Source: Trichoplax adhaerens (Eukaryota > Placozoa > Uniplacotomia > Trichoplacea > Trichoplacidae). From it: a stretch of DNA of 64,000 nt. The stretch spans positions 4,847,080 through 4,911,079 of the forward strand of contig NW_002060944.1 in the NCBI RefSeq assembly GCF_000150275.1, given 5' to 3'. This document shows, in pieces, positions 62,101 to 64,000 of this stretch (positions are counted from its first letter, which is position 1; the number at the start of each line of letters is the position of its first letter). A model generated the notes under the pieces. It did no database searches. It was given only the letters and a program-made list of their open reading frames with translations, and was not told the DNA's origin. The translations under genes and the position numbers were made by a program.

Positions 62101-62802
62101 GAAAGTGCATACCATACTATACATTTGAATTCTTTTCTACACGTCCAGCTCCCCAGAGATATGCTTACTTCTTCTAGTTTTAACCTATGATCTTTTCCTT
62201 TATAGAAAACTCAGCCACATACGTCAACGGTGAATTACTTAAAGAAAAGAAAGTCCTACATAATGTAGGGATTAAAATTCTGGTTTATCGATTGTTTATT
62301 TTCCTTTCTCACTGATGTAACACTGCTCTCGCTTTTGTAGAATGATAAAATAGTCTTTGGTGATCAATTCTTTAGGTTAGAGATTAGGCATTGCGCATCA
62401 TTACTACTTAAATTGGATAAAACCTTCTTCTAGTAACAAACTATTGACCTCACTGCTGATAAAAGAATTTCTTTTTTCTCTTTATAATTTGCTAGAGTAA
62501 ATTGTTCCAGAAGACGTGCATTGATTTTAACGCAACCTACAACAGTTGGATCAATTACATTTAAACATGCATATCAGGAGCTGTTATCCAAACAGCTGGA
62601 AAAGTAAGCAGAACATAAATAATAAATTAATCGATATTCTATTATCCTTTGATGTAAAACTAAATATATAGCGGTAGCTATACTCTTACGGTAAAGGAAA
62701 AAATATACAATAATTTAATCTACTAATTCTATATACTGTAAAGATAGTCAATACAATTTCATGGTTATTTGTTTTCGTAACAGCCTTGTTAGAAGGACCT
62801 AG
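56130..62802 (+). CDS. KIF14-like kinesin with degenerate motor domain and FHA domain
   Basis: Exons: 56130-56638, 57081-57285, 57959-57981, 58145-58226, 58302-58388, 58551-58603, 58741-58771, 58879-58986, 59117-59221, 59366-59484, 59600-59701, 60043-60116, 60226-60358, 60479-60542, 60685-60784, 60920-60998, 62028-62071, 62206-62264, 62341-62375, 62496-62603 and candidate last exon 62784-62802. Phases fit throughout and give about 712 residues, much shorter than vertebrate KIF14. Order: basic, Pro/Ser-rich N-terminus; kinesin motor (MIGQPIVNLAFKGYNTCLFAYGP; DEGLIPRICDELF; FYEIFNEKIYDIL; NIVDLAGSEL; LLKEILGGNCRTFMLATLSQ); neck/coiled coil; DYLVNLHEDDRLSTILYYIL; FHA domain (YTSVGSLYSDCNIRLPG; ISERHC; ATYVNGELLKEKKVL; IVFGDQFFR). 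The motor-to-FHA order is that of kinesin-3/KIF14. The P-loop reads GPIGSGRS where GQTGSGKS is usual, and switch I reads NRRSRRAH where NxxSSRSH is usual, so ATPase activity is doubtful. The last exon is weakly supported. Confidence 0.85.
59702..60042 (+). other. probable U12-type (minor spliceosome) intron in the kinesin gene
   Basis: No GT donor fits the required phase at the end of the exon encoding EEFIDTI. The sequence there is ATATCCAAG (59702 on), close to the U12 donor consensus ATATCCTT. Near the 3' end, ATCCTTAAT (60025-60033) matches the U12 branch-site consensus, about 10 nt before the junction. Joining at 59701/60043 gives DTIKLCNAAKSIINRARINE, which aligns without gaps with the motor end and neck of KIF14. 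The implied termini are AT-AA, a rare but known U12 variant. Confidence 0.55.
60999..62027. other. long kinesin intron with a duplicated segment
   Basis: At about 1 kb this is the longest intron of the gene. Two related segments start near 61230 and 61390 (GTCTATTTCAATCTATGGAAA versus GTCTATTTAAATCTATGAAAG without the last base, each followed by a CAGTTTA stretch). The open frame at 61497-61763 has no recognisable content and is treated as chance. Confidence 0.4.
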
Positions 62803-64000
62803 TTCTTAATAATACAATGGTCATTTGTCTTTATAAATCGGTGATGAGAATATTCATTCTAATTCAAAATGATAGCTAGCCAAGAACATATGAGAAATAC
62901 TCTTTTAATTATCTTGATAGACTCGGTGGGGTATAAATCGAAGACAATGAATTTATCTTTTAGCTGTTCGCTATAACAATTCTCATAATTTAGCGCTGCA
63001 GATATGATTTATGATTTATAGGGGCACGATCTAAGTACCTAGTGTTACAGTTTAAATTTCTAATGACAATCTTTATCCTAATTCCCCAGTAGAGAAAAGA
63101 GAATATCCCTTTTAGTGCATAAATAATCAGCGTTCTCAACTATATGATAATTGATCATTTGCCTATTTTTTGGCGAGGATTATCAAATGCTATTACTGTC
63201 AATTTTAGTCATAATATGTTGAATATAATCCAAATTATAATCACAGTTTACATCTATAATCGAGGACAAAGATATCTTCAGAATAATTTAACACTCTATG
63301 GTGGAAAATACTGGAGACTTTCGTCCATATAGAAATATCATTGTCTACGCATCCTATATCCATTAATTCTTGCTAATATGGATGAATGGGAAGAAAAGTA
63401 ATTCCTTATAGATGTTAATAGAAAGGATTCCAATTTCTACATTATATACAGCAATTAGCCAAATAGTCTATTCTGTTACTATTATAAGGGACGAAACAAA
63501 GTTTCTGTCTAGTAATCTTGCCTCCCTATTACATCTCCGTAGTTAAGACAAGCCTATCCTCACCAAGTTCCTGTCTAGCCACCTAGTCTCCCTATTACAT
63601 CCCCATAATTAAGATGATACACCATTATAAAAGTAATCACTGTAACTTGAGGTAATAACGTCTATAGTAAAGTCAGTTCTTAAGGGTCTACAATAAATCA
63701 GACTAACTGGATTTAAAACCCAAACTAAGCTTTATTACAATAAAGCTAACCGTAACTGCATTTACAACAAAATATTAACAAGAAGAATTCCCAATCTACT
63801 TCTTGTATAAGCTTATATGTCCTAGTGCATGACCTATTTAATATCGATGGTAACATTATCACACTTGCATGCGCTAAGCACGGGCATTGAATTACTATAT
63901 TTTACCGGGGCACAAGCGACTAATGGCATTTAAACTACGCTAGTATTATAGCCTACGGTAGTGCATATTAGTAATTCCATAGTTAATTCAGAATTTAACT
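62803..64000. other. 3' region with short duplication and ankyrin-like remnant
   Basis: No intact gene is seen. Near 63498-63610 a segment is tandemly duplicated with a period of about 66 bp (shared CCTCCCTATTACATC and CTCCCTATTACATC). Near 63830-63960 a frame reads NIDGNIITLACAKHGH and then, after a stop codon, a second stretch with ankyrin-like spacing. This may be a decayed ankyrin exon or chance. If the candidate last kinesin exon is wrong, more kinesin exons could lie here or beyond the window. Confidence 0.35.

Overview
The window is AT-rich eukaryotic DNA. Its genes are cut into many short exons by short GT-AG introns, and the spliced proteins are clearly animal-like: a CAP-Gly/ankyrin protein of the CLIP3/CLIP4 type, a ZER1/ZYG11-type CUL2 substrate receptor, an SLC25A19-type mitochondrial carrier and a KIF14-like kinesin. 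Composition, small introns and conserved protein sequences suggest a compact invertebrate genome. A placozoan such as Trichoplax or Hoilungia is my best guess, but this is an inference. I rebuilt the exons by hand from splice sites, reading phase and remembered family sequences. Three genes close in one frame from start to stop. The kinesin also does if a small candidate last exon is accepted.

Layout. 1-26.7 kb: no supportable intact gene. It holds two near-identical solo LTRs (1315-1864 and 21716-22277), each with a perfect 5-bp target-site duplication, a further LTR-like block (7072-7507), and broken ORFs with hydrophobic stretches. 26.7-39.55 kb (+): the CLIP-type gene, with ankyrin repeats, a long linker and three CAP-Gly domains. 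The linker is built from two arrays of tiny phase 0-0 exons. 39.55-41.7 kb: convergent intergenic region with one more solo-LTR candidate. 41.7-47.05 kb (-): ZER1-like gene, 18 exons. 47.1-49.0 kb: divergent intergenic region holding a GC-richer patch with reverse-transcriptase motifs and a ~225-bp tandem repeat array. 49.07-51.2 kb (+): SLC25A19-like carrier, 10 exons. 51.2-56.1 kb: intergenic, with a ~180-bp tandem repeat. 56.13-62.8 kb (+): KIF14-like kinesin with a degenerate nucleotide pocket, FHA domain and a probable U12-type intron. 62.8-64 kb: no intact gene, a short duplication and an ankyrin-like remnant.

The genes are not an operon or pathway. Two act on microtubules (CLIP type, KIF14-like), one in protein turnover (ZER1-like) and one in mitochondrial thiamine pyrophosphate import (SLC25A19-like). 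The strongest novelty candidates are the micro-exon arrays in the CLIP-type linker and the kinesin that keeps an open reading frame through about 20 exons while losing the P-loop lysine and the switch I serines.
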